A DNA stretch of 64,000 bases from Haladaptatus sp. DJG-WS-42 (GTDB lineage Archaea; Halobacteriota; Halobacteria; Halobacteriales; Halococcaceae): the NCBI RefSeq assembly GCF_037198285.1, contig NZ_CP147243.1, positions 868,001 to 932,000 on the forward strand, in the 5' to 3' direction. The notes under the pieces were generated by a model that ran no database searches, was not told the DNA's origin, and saw only the letters and a program-made list of their open reading frames with translations. Below are positions 50,485 through 59,811 of this stretch, piece by piece. The stretch's first letter is position 1. Each line of letters begins with the position of its first letter. Both the position numbers and the translations under genes were made by a program.

Positions 50485-50715
50485 ATGGTCCACGCGTTCA
50501 TCATGATGAAAACGGCCGCGGGGAAGTCTGAGAAACTGCTCGAAGATATCCTCGACATGGAACACGTCGCGGAGGCCCACATCGTCGCGGGGAATTACGA
50601 TATCATCGCCGAAGTGGACGCAGGTGAGGTGTACGAGGTCATGCACACCGTGTCGTCCGGACTGCGCGCGATGGAAGGCGTTTCCGACACGAAAACGTAC
50701 ATCTCGCTCGAATAG
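50485..50715 (+). CDS. Stand-alone RAM domain protein
   Basis: A 76-residue RAM-only protein (VHAFIMMKTAAGKSEKLLEDILDMEHVAEAHIVAGNYDIIAEV), a paralogue of the one at 49470 with the same length and similar ends (TKTYISLE versus TQTYIAMD). Divergent from trkA. The pair around TrkA may form hetero- or homo-oligomers. Confidence 0.9.
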   Translation: MVHAFIMMKTAAGKSEKLLEDILDMEHVAEAHIVAGNYDIIAEVDAGEVYEVMHTVSSGLRAMEGVSDTKTYISLE

Positions 50716-50790
50716 CGCCGAACTGTTTTCACAGCGGACAACCCCACCGCGTTCCGATACGCCAAAGCCTCCCGAGTGCCTAGCCCGGGT

Positions 50791-51111
50791 ATGGTCTCGA
50801 CTGTGGGGCTCATTGGACTGCTCGTCATCATCGGCGTCAACGCACTCGTCGCCGCCCTTATGACGCGCTTTTTCCGCGTTCGCCTCTCGACAACGTGGGG
50901 GACGGTGCTCTACTCACTCATCCTCATTCCTATTGTACTGGTCGTCCTCACGCTCATTTTAAGTGGCGTTGCTCGCCTCGGCCCGAATCTCGGAAGCACC
51001 GGTGCAGTGATGGCCGTGGCCGTTGCCCTCCCGTTCGCCCTTGGAGTGGCATTCGACTTCTTTTGGATGCCCGCGCCAGACGAGGTTGAACTGCCCGATA
51101 CCGCGCGTTAG
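50791..51111 (+). CDS. Small three-helix membrane protein
   Basis: A 106-residue protein with three helices (about 5-27, 38-62, 72-93) and an acidic tail. The DNA context (51108 overlap with the tmk stop) shows compact packing. The family is not recognised. Confidence 0.72.
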   Translation: MVSTVGLIGLLVIIGVNALVAALMTRFFRVRLSTTWGTVLYSLILIPIVLVVLTLILSGVARLGPNLGSTGAVMAVAVALPFALGVAFDFFWMPAPDEVELPDTAR

Positions 51112-51689
51112 GCGAGCAACTCGTCAACAATCGATTCGACTTCGTCGAGCACGTCCTCCGGCGGTTGGGTCGCATCCACCCGGTAGAATCGGCCCGGCGA
51201 GACGTCGATGAGCCGTTCGTAGTTCTGCTGGACTTTCGAGAGATACGCGGCCTGCTCGAACTTGTTGGTCGCCCCGCTTCGCTCTGCACCCGTCTCCGGG
51301 TCGACGTCGAGGTAGATGGTCGCATCCGGTTCGCGGGTAAAGGGCAGGTGTACCCCGCGAATATACTCGACAGGACGCTTGATAATGCCGTCGAGCGTCG
51401 CGCCCTGATAGGCATAGCGCGAGTCGCAGTAGCGGTCTGAGATGACCACGTCGTCGTTTTCGAGCGCGGGACGAATCACCCGCGAGAGGTGGTCTGCGTG
51501 GTCTGCAGTGTAGAGAAAGAGTTCGGCGACGGGGTCTGCGTCGTCGTCGTGAATCGATTTGTAGACGGCGTCACCGTACCACGAGTCGGTGGGTTCGCGC
51601 GTGAAGACGGCCTCCGGGACGGCGTCGTGAAGTGCCTCCCAGACGGTGGTTTTCCCGCTCCCGTCTAATCCTTCGAGCGTGATGAGCAT
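51108..51689 (-). CDS. tmk: Thymidylate kinase
   Basis: dTMP kinase making dTDP for DNA synthesis. The 193-residue protein has the P-loop GLDGSGKTT at about residues 6-14, the DRY-like motif [19 protein letters not shown], and the LID region at [17 protein letters not shown] 51689 begins at the first strand MLITLEG. Divergent from the NDUFA9-like gene. Confidence 0.96.
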   Translation of the reverse strand: MLITLEGLDGSGKTTVWEALHDAVPEAVFTREPTDSWYGDAVYKSIHDDDADPVAELFLYTADHADHLSRVIRPALENDDVVISDRYCDSRYAYQGATLDGIIKRPVEYIRGVHLPFTREPDATIYLDVDPETGAERSGATNKFEQAAYLSKVQQNYERLIDVSPGRFYRVDATQPPEDVLDEVESIVDELLA

Positions 51690-51794
51690 ATGCGGCAATT
51701 GCCCGCCCGCGAGAAAAGGGTTCTCGAATGGCGCCCCGAGGAGCACGCTCAGTTAGGGGCCACCCTTTTGAGGGAATCGCGCCTATCAACGAGC

Positions 51795-52679
51795 ATGAAC
51801 GTTCTCGTCACTGGTGGGACTGGCTTCGTCGGAATGCACCTGTGTGCCGAACTCGCTGCTCGCGGCCACAACGTCACCGCCCTCGCCCGAACGCCGGACG
51901 ACACTGCCCTCCCCGACGGCGTCACCACGGCGGTCGGTGACGTCACCGACTATGACTCTATCGAAGGCGCGTTCGAGGGCCAAGACGTGGTCGTGAACCT
52001 CGTTGCGCTCTCGCCGTTGTTCAAGCCCAAAAGCGGCACCAGCCACGAACAGGTCCACCTCGGCGGAACCGAAAACGTGGTGAAGGCTGCGGAGGCACAC
52101 GATGTGCCAAAAATCATCCAGCAAAGCGCGCTTGGCGCGGACCCGAACGGGCCAACAGCGTACATCCGCGCGAAAGGGCGAGCAGAGCAGGTCGTCAAAG
52201 ACTCCGACCTCGACTGGGTCATCTTCCAGCCGTCGGTCATCTTCGGTGACGGTGGTGAGTTCATCTCCTTTACGAAATCGCTCACGACACCGGTCGTGAC
52301 CGCCCTTCCGGGGGCAAATTCAGCCAGATTCCAGCCCATCTGGATTGGTGATTTCACGCCGCTGCTCGCGGACGCCGTCGAGGATGGCGCGCACGTCGGA
52401 CAAATCTACGAGATTGGCGGTCCAGAAGTGTTAACACTCGGAGATGTTACCCGGCTCATCTACCGGGCAAAGGGCAAATCCGTGACCGTCGTCCCGGTAC
52501 CAATGGCGCTTGCCACCCTTGGGATGACGATGGCTGGGCCGCTCCCATTCGTGCCATTTGGGCCGGATCAGGCCCGCTCCTTGCGATTCGATAACACAAC
52601 CTCACAAAATGACATCAGTGCATTTGGTGTGAGCGAACGTGAATTAACAACGCTTGAGACGTATCTCAGTGAAAACTAA
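51795..52679 (+). CDS. NDUFA9-like atypical SDR (NAD(P)-binding)
   Basis: A 294-residue extended/atypical SDR with TGGTGFVG at residues 6-13 (glycine motif) and no clear YxxxK, typical of the NDUFA9/complex-I-like and NmrA-related group. The C-terminal segment TLGDVTRLIYRAKGK and the hydrophobic stretch near 240-255 match this group. It may act as a redox sensor or quinone-oxidoreductase-linked protein. Confidence 0.88.
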   Translation: MNVLVTGGTGFVGMHLCAELAARGHNVTALARTPDDTALPDGVTTAVGDVTDYDSIEGAFEGQDVVVNLVALSPLFKPKSGTSHEQVHLGGTENVVKAAEAHDVPKIIQQSALGADPNGPTAYIRAKGRAEQVVKDSDLDWVIFQPSVIFGDGGEFISFTKSLTTPVVTALPGANSARFQPIWIGDFTPLLADAVEDGAHVGQIYEIGGPEVLTLGDVTRLIYRAKGKSVTVVPVPMALATLGMTMAGPLPFVPFGPDQARSLRFDNTTSQNDISAFGVSERELTTLETYLSEN

Positions 52680-52804
52680 TAAATTGAGAGGTGTCCAACA
52701 GAGTGTAGGATTATTCTGACTGCATTAATTCACTCTTAAACCGGCAGACAGAGGTCGATTTTCGGTATGAAATTCTTTTTACAAGTACTTTCCGCATCAC
52801 AAAC

Positions 52805-52815
52805 TTTATATTATT
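52805..52815 (+). promoter_or_regulatory. TATA-like box of cetZ
   Basis: TTTATATTATT, 37 nt before the cetZ ATG (52852), in a very AT-rich stretch (52680-52850). It predicts a short leader of about 10-20 nt. Confidence 0.55.
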
Positions 52816-52851
52816 GTTGCCACAGTATTCTCTGCAACGAATGGGCAAATT

Positions 52852-54027
52852 ATGAAACTCGCGATGATCGGGTTCGGACAGGCAGGAGGTAAGATTGTAG
52901 ACAAATTCCTGGAATACGACCAGCGAACAGGGAGCGGCATCGTCCGCGCCGCTGTCGCTGTGAACACGGCGAAAGCCGACCTGCTCGGACTCAAAAACAT
53001 TCCGCAAGAACAGCGTGTCCTCATCGGCCAAGCCCGCGTCAAAGGCCATGGCGTCGGTGCCGACAACGAACTCGGCGCAGAAGTCGCAGAGGAAGACATC
53101 GATGAAGTCCAAGGTGCCATCGACAACATCCCCGTCCACGAGGTAGACGCCTTCCTCATCATCGCGGGCATGGGTGGCGGCACCGGCAGTGGTGGCGCAC
53201 CAGTGCTCGCAAAGCACCTAAAGCGCATCTACACCGAACCCGTCTACGGGCTTGGCATCCTGCCCGGCGCAGACGAGGGTGGCATCTACACATTGAACGC
53301 CGCCCGCTCGTTCCAGACGTTCGTTCGCGAGGTGGACAACCTCCTCGTCTTCGACAACGACTCGTGGCGTAAGACCGGCGAGTCCGTCGAGAGCGGCTAC
53401 AGCGAGATTAACGACGAAATCGTCCGCCGCTTTGGGATTCTCTTTGGCGCGGGCGAAGTCGAGGCTGGTGGCGAAGTCGCAGAGAGCGTCGTTGACTCCA
53501 GTGAAATCATCAACACGCTCGCTGGCGGTGGCGTTTCCACCGTGGGCTACGCGGCAGAAGAAGTCGAGAAGCAGTCCTCTGGTGGCCTGCTCTCGCGGTT
53601 CAAAGGCGGCAACAACGAGCAAGTAGACACCGCTCACACCACCAACCGTATCACGAGCCTCGTGCGCAAGGCCGCCCTCGGCCGGCTCACGCTCCCATGT
53701 GAAATCGAAGGAACGGAGCGCGCACTGCTCGTCATGAGCGGCCCACCGCAGCACCTGAATCGGAAAGGGATAGAGCGCGGTCGCAAGTGGTTAGAGGAGC
53801 AGACCGGGAGTATGGAAGTCCGCGGTGGCGACTACCCAGTCTCTGAGTCGCGCTACGTTGCGGGCGTGATTCTCCTCTCTGGCGTGACGAACGTCCCACG
53901 CATCAAGGAGCTCCAGCAGGTCGCCATCGAAGCACAGGACAATATCGAAGATATTCGCCAACAGTCTGAAGCAAACCTCCAATCTCTCGTCGAAGATGAC
54001 TCTGATGAACTTGAGCCACTCTTTTAA
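52852..54027 (+). CDS. cetZ: CetZ tubulin-superfamily cell-shape protein
   Basis: A 391-residue GTPase of the CetZ group, which controls rod formation and motility in haloarchaea. MIGFGQAGGKIVD at the start, the tubulin signature GGGTGSGGAP near residue 108, and the NAARSFQTFVREVDNLLVFDNDSW T7 region. Unlike FtsZ it has no obvious C-terminal conserved FtsA/SepF peptide; the tail ends DDSDELEPLF. The next gene begins 22 nt before its stop. Confidence 0.95.
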   Translation: MKLAMIGFGQAGGKIVDKFLEYDQRTGSGIVRAAVAVNTAKADLLGLKNIPQEQRVLIGQARVKGHGVGADNELGAEVAEEDIDEVQGAIDNIPVHEVDAFLIIAGMGGGTGSGGAPVLAKHLKRIYTEPVYGLGILPGADEGGIYTLNAARSFQTFVREVDNLLVFDNDSWRKTGESVESGYSEINDEIVRRFGILFGAGEVEAGGEVAESVVDSSEIINTLAGGGVSTVGYAAEEVEKQSSGGLLSRFKGGNNEQVDTAHTTNRITSLVRKAALGRLTLPCEIEGTERALLVMSGPPQHLNRKGIERGRKWLEEQTGSMEVRGGDYPVSESRYVAGVILLSGVTNVPRIKELQQVAIEAQDNIEDIRQQSEANLQSLVEDDSDELEPLF

Positions 54028-54775
54028 ACTCCTCCTCGTCGTATCGTTCGCGGTCTCGCTCGTGGCGGCCCCAGCCGCCGCTGTATCAGTCGCAGAAAGC
54101 GGCGTCCCACAGGAAGCCGAAGCCGGCTCCGAAGTCACGGCGACGTTTACGCTCACAGAACTGTACAAAGATTCGAGCAACGAGTGGACGCTCGCAGGCG
54201 AGACGGAGCTAGAAAACGTCTCGTGGACGGTCACAAAGTTCGGCTTAGACGACAGCCAACTCGAAAAGGAGTCCTTCGGTGGGTCTGCGTTCACGGCTGA
54301 CGTGGCCGCAGACGACGACGTGACGCGCGTCGAAGTCACGGTGACGGGCACGGCTCCAACAGTCGAGAACTTCACCTACAGTCCGGAAGAGACGTTCCAA
54401 CTCGCAAGCCTCTCGCGCCAGCAAGGCGACAACACGGAGGAACTGGAGAGCTGGGAGGTCCACCACTACACGGAAGACAGCAAGGAGGCTCGACAGGCCA
54501 TTGCGAGCGCAGAGAGCGCCATCGAGCAAGCTGGCGGTGACGAAGACGCAGAAAAGCAGGTCACTCGCGCCATCTCCTCGTACAACAACGGCAACTTCGA
54601 GAACGCGGCTGACATCGCCGCGGACGCAGAGGAGTCCGCCTCCTCCACGAAGCAGTCCCAAGAGCGCAACGAGTTGCTCCTCTACGGTGGCATCGGTGCG
54701 GTTGCCCTGCTCGCCGTGGTGGGTGGCGTCTTCTACTGGCGCTCCCAGCAGGACACCTACGACAAACTCCGATAA
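54005..54775 (+). CDS. Exported membrane-anchored protein downstream of cetZ
   Basis: A 256-residue protein with a signal peptide (about 1-27, ending PAAAVS), an exported Glu/Thr-rich beta domain (28-125), an alpha-helical segment (about 145-205, rich in Ala/Glu/Gln), and one membrane helix (about 224-243) before a short basic tail. It overlaps cetZ by 23 nt, implying coupling. A role as a surface or membrane partner of CetZ is attractive but unproven. Confidence 0.75.
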   Translation: MNLSHSFKLLLVVSFAVSLVAAPAAAVSVAESGVPQEAEAGSEVTATFTLTELYKDSSNEWTLAGETELENVSWTVTKFGLDDSQLEKESFGGSAFTADVAADDDVTRVEVTVTGTAPTVENFTYSPEETFQLASLSRQQGDNTEELESWEVHHYTEDSKEARQAIASAESAIEQAGGDEDAEKQVTRAISSYNNGNFENAADIAADAEESASSTKQSQERNELLLYGGIGAVALLAVVGGVFYWRSQQDTYDKLR

Positions 54776-54807
54776 TCGCTTGTACGCAGGGCGCACACAT
54801 AGAGGAA

Positions 54808-55410
54808 ATGCGCGTCCTCGTGCCCTACGCGGAAGCAGAACCCAAAACGCGCCTTTCTCCACTATTTTCAGCCACAGAGCGCCGCGACTTCTCGCGCGCA
54901 ATGCGCGATGACGTTCTCTCGACTATCGAAGACGCCGGTGGCGAGCCAACCGTACTCGCTCCCGAACCGCTCGACCTCGACGTGCCAGTCGTCGTAGACG
55001 ACCGCTCGCTTTCGGACGCGGTGAACGCCCACCTCGAACCGACCACGGCCGTGGTGATGGCAGACCTCGCGCTCGCAACGCCCGACGCCCTCTCGCGGCT
55101 GTTCGATGCACCCGGTGACGTGGTCATCGCGCCCGGTCTCGGGGGTGGGACGAACGCGCTCGTTTCTCGCCATCCTGACTTCGTCGTGGATTATCACGGC
55201 GCGTCGTTTCGCGACCACCGCGAGATTTGTCGAGACCTCGGAGCAGAGCTGACCGGCGTCGATTCGTTTCGTCTCGCGGCGGACATAGACGAAGTCGCAG
55301 ACCTCGCGGAGGTGTTACTCCACGGAAGCGGTCGCGCACACGACTGGCTCGTGGACGCAGGCGTGCGCATCGACACAGGCAGCGGCCGCGTTTCGGTCTG
55401 CCGGGAGTGA
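54808..55410 (+). CDS. cofC: 2-phospho-L-lactate guanylyltransferase (F420 pathway)
   Basis: A 200-residue nucleotidyltransferase of the CofC family, activating 2-phospholactate (or phosphoenolpyruvate) with GTP for F420 synthesis. Motifs RVLVPYAEAEPKTRLSPLFS, VVMADLALATPDALSRL and GGTNAL are typical. It sits directly before cofG in the same direction, consistent with an F420 unit. Confidence 0.93.
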   Translation: MRVLVPYAEAEPKTRLSPLFSATERRDFSRAMRDDVLSTIEDAGGEPTVLAPEPLDLDVPVVVDDRSLSDAVNAHLEPTTAVVMADLALATPDALSRLFDAPGDVVIAPGLGGGTNALVSRHPDFVVDYHGASFRDHREICRDLGAELTGVDSFRLAADIDEVADLAEVLLHGSGRAHDWLVDAGVRIDTGSGRVSVCRE

Positions 55411-55446
55411 CAGCCTTTTTGTGCCCGACGCGAGAGTCGAAGACAG

Positions 55447-56568
55447 ATGATTCCCGGGGCGCGCGAATACGACATCGACATCGCGTTCGACGACCGTGCG
55501 GTGCAGCGACTGCTCGCGGTGACGCCGGCTGACGTCGATGCGGCCCCGGAACTGAGCTTTGCGAAAAACGTCTTTCTCCCGCTCACGACCGCCTGCCGGT
55601 ACACCTGCACCTACTGCACCTACTACGACGTGCCCGGACAGGCAACGCTCATGACGCCTGAGCAGATACGCGAGCAGTGTCGCCTCGGCGCGGACGCCGG
55701 GTGTACGGAAGCCCTGTTTACCTTCGGTGACGACCCCGACGACCGCTACACCGAGATACACGACCAACTCACCGAATGGGGCCACGACTCGATTCACAGC
55801 TATCTGCGAGAAGCCTGTGAACTCGCCCTCGATGAAGGCCTGCTTCCCCACGCGAATCCGGGCGACCAGACGCCCGCACAGATGGAACTCGTCGCCGACG
55901 TGAACGCGAGCATGGGTGTGATGCTCGAAACCACCGCCGACGTACAGGCCCACGGCGGCCCACGGGCGAAATCGCCGGGCCAGCGCCTCGCCACGCTCCG
56001 GACCGCAGGCGAACTCGGCGTCCCGTTCACGACCGGGATTCTGGTCGGTATTGGCGAAACGTGGCGCGACCGTGCCGAGAGCCTGCTTGCCATCCGCGCG
56101 ATGTACGAACGCTACGGGCACATCCAAGAGGTCATCGTCCAGAACGTGAGTCAGAACGAGCGCTGGCGACAGGACGGCCCCACTCTCGAGACGATGCGCC
56201 GCGTCGTAGCCATGGCCCGTGTCTGTCTGCCCGAAGAGATTTCGGTGCAGGTTCCGCCGAATCTGGCTCCCGTTCGCGAACTGCTCGACTGTGGCATTGA
56301 CGATTTAGGCGGTGTGTCGCCGGTCACGGACGACTACATCAATCCCGATTACAAGTGGCCTGCACTGCGGGAACTCGAGGATATTGCTGCGGAAGCGGGC
56401 GTGCCGCTCCGCGAGCGATTGCCGGTGTACGAGCGCTTCCTCCCTGCCGAAAACGAAACGGAAAACCACTGGCTCTCTGCGCGGATTACGGAGGCGATTC
56501 GAGAGGATAGTAGGGCGGGCGAGCGCTACCGACGAGTGCTCAATCAGCCGTCGGCGTCTTCTTCGTGA
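55447..56568 (+). CDS. cofG: F0 synthase subunit CofG (radical SAM)
   Basis: A 373-residue radical SAM enzyme for 7,8-didemethyl-8-hydroxy-5-deazariboflavin (F0). The [4Fe-4S]/SAM cysteine motif is CRYTCTYC (CxxxCxxC), and GILVGIGETWRDRAESL is a conserved downstream segment. With CofH it joins a ribityl-diaminouracil derivative and tyrosine to make F0. Its 3' end overlaps the convergent cofH stop by 29 nt. Confidence 0.96.
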   Translation: MIPGAREYDIDIAFDDRAVQRLLAVTPADVDAAPELSFAKNVFLPLTTACRYTCTYCTYYDVPGQATLMTPEQIREQCRLGADAGCTEALFTFGDDPDDRYTEIHDQLTEWGHDSIHSYLREACELALDEGLLPHANPGDQTPAQMELVADVNASMGVMLETTADVQAHGGPRAKSPGQRLATLRTAGELGVPFTTGILVGIGETWRDRAESLLAIRAMYERYGHIQEVIVQNVSQNERWRQDGPTLETMRRVVAMARVCLPEEISVQVPPNLAPVRELLDCGIDDLGGVSPVTDDYINPDYKWPALRELEDIAAEAGVPLRERLPVYERFLPAENETENHWLSARITEAIREDSRAGERYRRVLNQPSASSS

Positions 56569-57913
56569 ACATCGGCGTGCCGTCGGCTTTGGGACCTAAC
56601 ATCGGCCCGGCGGGGCGGACGTCGGGGTCGATACGACGTTGCTGCCGGTAGTCGGTCGAGCGTTCGACGGGGACGCGCCCGATTGACGTGATCATGTCCA
56701 CGTACTCGTCGAAGGTGCGGACTTCGCCGTACTGCCCGCCCGCGCGCTTGGTGATTTCTTCTGAGAGAATCGTCCCCATGAAGTCGTTCGCGCCGGCGTT
56801 CAACATGGCAAGGCCGTGTTCGTCGCCGTACTTGACCCATGACGACTGGATGTTGTCGATGTTGTCGAGATACAGTCGGGAGACGGCAATCATGAGCAGG
56901 TCTTCTGCACGACTCGCGCCTGCATCGACCATTCCCTTCTGTTTGAGCGGCGTGTTCTGGTGAATGAACGAAAGCGGGACGAACTCCGTGATGTTCCCCG
57001 TTCGGTCTTGGAGGGCACGGATTTTCTCGAGGTGAAGAATCCGGTGCATCTCGTTTTCGACGTGGCCGTACATGATGGTCGCCGTCGTATCGAGGCCGAC
57101 GGTGGCGGCGGCTTCCATCGCGTCGAGCCAGCCTTGCGTGTCGATTTTCCCGGGACAAATGGCCTCGCGGACTTCATCGACGAGGATTTCTGCGGCCGTG
57201 CCGGGGACGCTTGCGAGCCCTGCGTTCTTTAGCTCGCGGTAGATTTCCGCATAGGTCCAGTCGGTCCCCCGACTGGCGTGATATACCTCCTCTGGCGTCA
57301 TCGAATGGAGGTGTGCGCCGTCTGCGCTCATCGCTCGCATCTGTTCGACGTAGGTGCCGGGCGAGACGTTGTACGCTTCCGGCGGTTTGTAATTCACTGG
57401 CTCCTCGGCGGTTGCGAGAATTTCGTGGTGTTCGTCGTTGAGCGCGAACCCGGGATGCAGTCCCGACACCGAACACACCTCGTAGATGCCCATGTCGAGG
57501 GCGTCGCGGACGATTTCCCGTGATTCTGCGGGCGTTTTGGTGAACCCACCCATCTCGCCTTGATAGTCGGCTTCGAACTGCCCGGCCGGGTCTTTGAAGT
57601 TACAGAACAGACAGCCGACGTTGCACGCCGTCGTGACGTTGTTGTTGAGGTTTGCGACGAACGTCACATCCTCGCCACACACGGCTTCCCGCCTGCGGTC
57701 TGCGGCTTCTAAGACGCGTTCCATCCGCCGCGGGTCGATAGTGTCTGTCTCGGTGCCCGTAGTCAGCAGTTCGACGCCGTCGGCCACATCCAAGCGCTCG
57801 CCAGCGCGGGCTTTGGCGAGGGCGTTTTCGAACGATTGGTCCGTTTCAGGCAGGTGCGTAAACTCGAAAAGCCCTCTTGGAACGTTCGTTCTCGTGGGGA
57901 AGGCGTCGGTCAT
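56540..57913 (-). CDS. cofH: F0 synthase subunit CofH (radical SAM)
   Basis: A 457-residue radical SAM enzyme, 5-amino-6-ribitylaminouracil-tyrosine 4-hydroxyphenyl transferase. The cluster motif is CNVGCLFC (CxxxCxxC), with VCSVSGLHPGF and GLDTTATIMYGHVEN typical of CofH. It is longer than archaeal relatives (about 360-370) because of an N-terminal acidic extension. ATG 57913 was chosen; a GTG at 57919 is possible. It is convergent with cofG, so the F0 pair does not share a transcript. Confidence 0.95.
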   Translation of the reverse strand: MTDAFPTRTNVPRGLFEFTHLPETDQSFENALAKARAGERLDVADGVELLTTGTETDTIDPRRMERVLEAADRRREAVCGEDVTFVANLNNNVTTACNVGCLFCNFKDPAGQFEADYQGEMGGFTKTPAESREIVRDALDMGIYEVCSVSGLHPGFALNDEHHEILATAEEPVNYKPPEAYNVSPGTYVEQMRAMSADGAHLHSMTPEEVYHASRGTDWTYAEIYRELKNAGLASVPGTAAEILVDEVREAICPGKIDTQGWLDAMEAAATVGLDTTATIMYGHVENEMHRILHLEKIRALQDRTGNITEFVPLSFIHQNTPLKQKGMVDAGASRAEDLLMIAVSRLYLDNIDNIQSSWVKYGDEHGLAMLNAGANDFMGTILSEEITKRAGGQYGEVRTFDEYVDMITSIGRVPVERSTDYRQQRRIDPDVRPAGPMLGPKADGTPMFTKKTPTAD

Positions 57914-58061
57914 ATCCACAGGTCTTTCTCAGGAAGTATAATGCAGGGGGTTGCGGTAGAACGCAGCCGATATGCGTGTTTGTGCATATTTCACCACCCG
58001 CTCAGCAAAAGTTGGACACGAGAGTGAAAGTTTCATTACGGACGCCCACACCGGTAGGAGT

Positions 58062-59081
58062 ATGACGAGCGTCAAGGAGTTCCGCATTGCGGAGGCGGCC
58101 ACGCCCGACTCACTCGGCCGGGGCGCGTTCTACTTCACCGACGACTACTCCGTGTTCGACTGGGGGAAGATGCCAGACCAGATTCCCGAGAAAGGCGCGA
58201 GCCTCTGTGCGATGGGTGCGTTCAACTTCGAGTTGCTCGAAGCGAACGGGATACCGACCCACTACCGCGGCGTCGTCGAAGACGACGAGACGGTTGCGCT
58301 CGCAGACGCTACCGAACCGCCCCGCGAGATGGCCATCGACCTCACGCAGGTGCCAGACCTCCCGAACGACGGGCGCACCTACGACTACGACGCCTACCAC
58401 GACGCGGCGGGCGCAAACTATCTCATCCCGCTCGAAATCGTCTTCCGCAACACCGTACCCGTCGGGTCGAGCCTCAGACGGCGCACGGAACCCGCAGACC
58501 ACGGCCTCGACTTCACGGAGTGGCCAGACGAAGTCGTCTCCCTCGACGAACCGATCATCGAGTTCTCCACGAAATACGAGAAGGGCGACCGCTATCTCGA
58601 CACCGCAGAGGCAGCGAAAATCGCAGGCATCGCAGACCTTGAGGCGATTGCAGCTGTCGCCCGCGACGTGAACCGCCTCGTGACCGAGCAGGCCGCAAAG
58701 GCCGGACTTACTCACGAAGACGGGAAAATCGAATGCCTCTATTTCGACGGCGAGATTCGCGTCGCCGACGTGGTCGGCACGTTCGACGAAAACCGCTTTA
58801 GCTACGATGGGCAGCAACTCTCGAAGGAGGTCATCCGCCAGTACCACAAACGCACCCAGCCTGAGTGGGTCGAAGCCGTAAGCGAAGCGAAAGCAGAAGC
58901 AAAGCGCCGCGACATCGCTGACTGGAAATCCCTCTGCGACGTGGAGCCAGCCCCGCTCTCAGCGGACGTACTCACCGTCGCTCAGCACATGTATGCCGCC
59001 GGGACGAACGCCTACATCGACCGTGACCTCTTTGCCGCGCCGACACTCGCCGAGGCGGTTGCCGCCGTGCGCGACCTCTGA
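58062..59081 (+). CDS. purC: SAICAR synthase
   Basis: Phosphoribosylaminoimidazole-succinocarboxamide synthase of purine synthesis. The 339-residue protein shows GRGAFYFTDDYSVFDWGKMPDQIPEKG at the nucleotide-binding region, IPLEIVFRNTVPVGSSLRRR and EFSTKYEKGDRYL, all conserved in PurC. Longer than bacterial PurC (about 240) but usual for haloarchaea. TAGGAG immediately before ATG 58062 is the ribosome site; upstream in-frame codons look non-coding. Confidence 0.92.
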   Translation: MTSVKEFRIAEAATPDSLGRGAFYFTDDYSVFDWGKMPDQIPEKGASLCAMGAFNFELLEANGIPTHYRGVVEDDETVALADATEPPREMAIDLTQVPDLPNDGRTYDYDAYHDAAGANYLIPLEIVFRNTVPVGSSLRRRTEPADHGLDFTEWPDEVVSLDEPIIEFSTKYEKGDRYLDTAEAAKIAGIADLEAIAAVARDVNRLVTEQAAKAGLTHEDGKIECLYFDGEIRVADVVGTFDENRFSYDGQQLSKEVIRQYHKRTQPEWVEAVSEAKAEAKRRDIADWKSLCDVEPAPLSADVLTVAQHMYAAGTNAYIDRDLFAAPTLAEAVAAVRDL

Positions 59082-59123
59082 GACCAACGTTTTTACGCCC
59101 GCTTTTTGTGCACCTCCTAGGGA

Positions 59124-59636
59124 GTGGCAGGCGCGTATCTCGACCGCATCGACACTGGCACAGGCGGTCGGTATCACACGGGCAATCTTGTGACTGAGAG
59201 CGACGTGTTCGACGCCGTCGTGGCCGACCTGTGCGCGCCGTTCGAGGAGGGGAGTATCGACGCGGTCGCGGGCATCGACGCACTCGGGTTCGCGTTCGGG
59301 ACGGCCGTAGCGCGAGAATTTGGCGTCCCGTTCGACCCGATTCGAAAGGGTGGGAAGCTTCCGATAGCCAACGAAAACCGGCTTTCACGGACGGTCACCG
59401 ACTATACGGAGACGGAGAAGACGCTCGAACTCGACCGGTCGAGCGTGGCAGAAAACGCCCGCGTGCTCGTCGTTGACGACTGGACGGAGACGGGCGCGCA
59501 GCTGACCGCGGCAACGTCGCTCATCGAGGCGGCCGAGGCGAGGGTTGCTGGCATCGCCGTCCTCGGCGCAGACGATAATGCGGCGATTACCGAGCTTCGA
59601 GCCCGCTATGCGTTTCACGCGCTGAGCAACACCTGA
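59124..59636 (+). CDS. Adenine/hypoxanthine phosphoribosyltransferase-like protein
   Basis: A 170-residue type I phosphoribosyltransferase with PRPP-binding motif VLVVDDWTETGAQL (about 113-126) and GIDALGFAFGTAVA for the pyrophosphate loop. It probably salvages a purine base using PRPP. The start is GTG 59124. It lies 42 nt downstream of purC, which fits a purine context. Confidence 0.88.
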   Translation: MAGAYLDRIDTGTGGRYHTGNLVTESDVFDAVVADLCAPFEEGSIDAVAGIDALGFAFGTAVAREFGVPFDPIRKGGKLPIANENRLSRTVTDYTETEKTLELDRSSVAENARVLVVDDWTETGAQLTAATSLIEAAEARVAGIAVLGADDNAAITELRARYAFHALSNT

Positions 59637-59728
59637 ATCTGCCAGAACGCTTTTCGCACGACTCGCCCGTCACAGCACACATCAATGAACCGCTCACGTC
59701 GGGAGTTTTTGCGATTGTGAGCCGCACA

Positions 59729-59804
59729 GGCCGGGCGAACCGTGCTCGTGACCGGAAAAGAGCCCACAGAAAAGCTCGCGGTTCGAGAGACGCTGCCGAC
59801 GGCC
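59729..59804. other. Inverted-repeat segment, possible structured RNA
   Basis: Outer arms GGCCG/CGGCC (59729-59733 / 59800-59804) enclose CGAACCG/CGGTTCG (59736-59742 / 59779-59785). TTTTTG at about 59706-59711 could be a promoter 20 nt upstream. It lies between convergent genes and no frame is credible, so it is either a terminator-like structure or a small RNA. Confidence 0.3.
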
Positions 59805-59811
59805 GAGTAGC

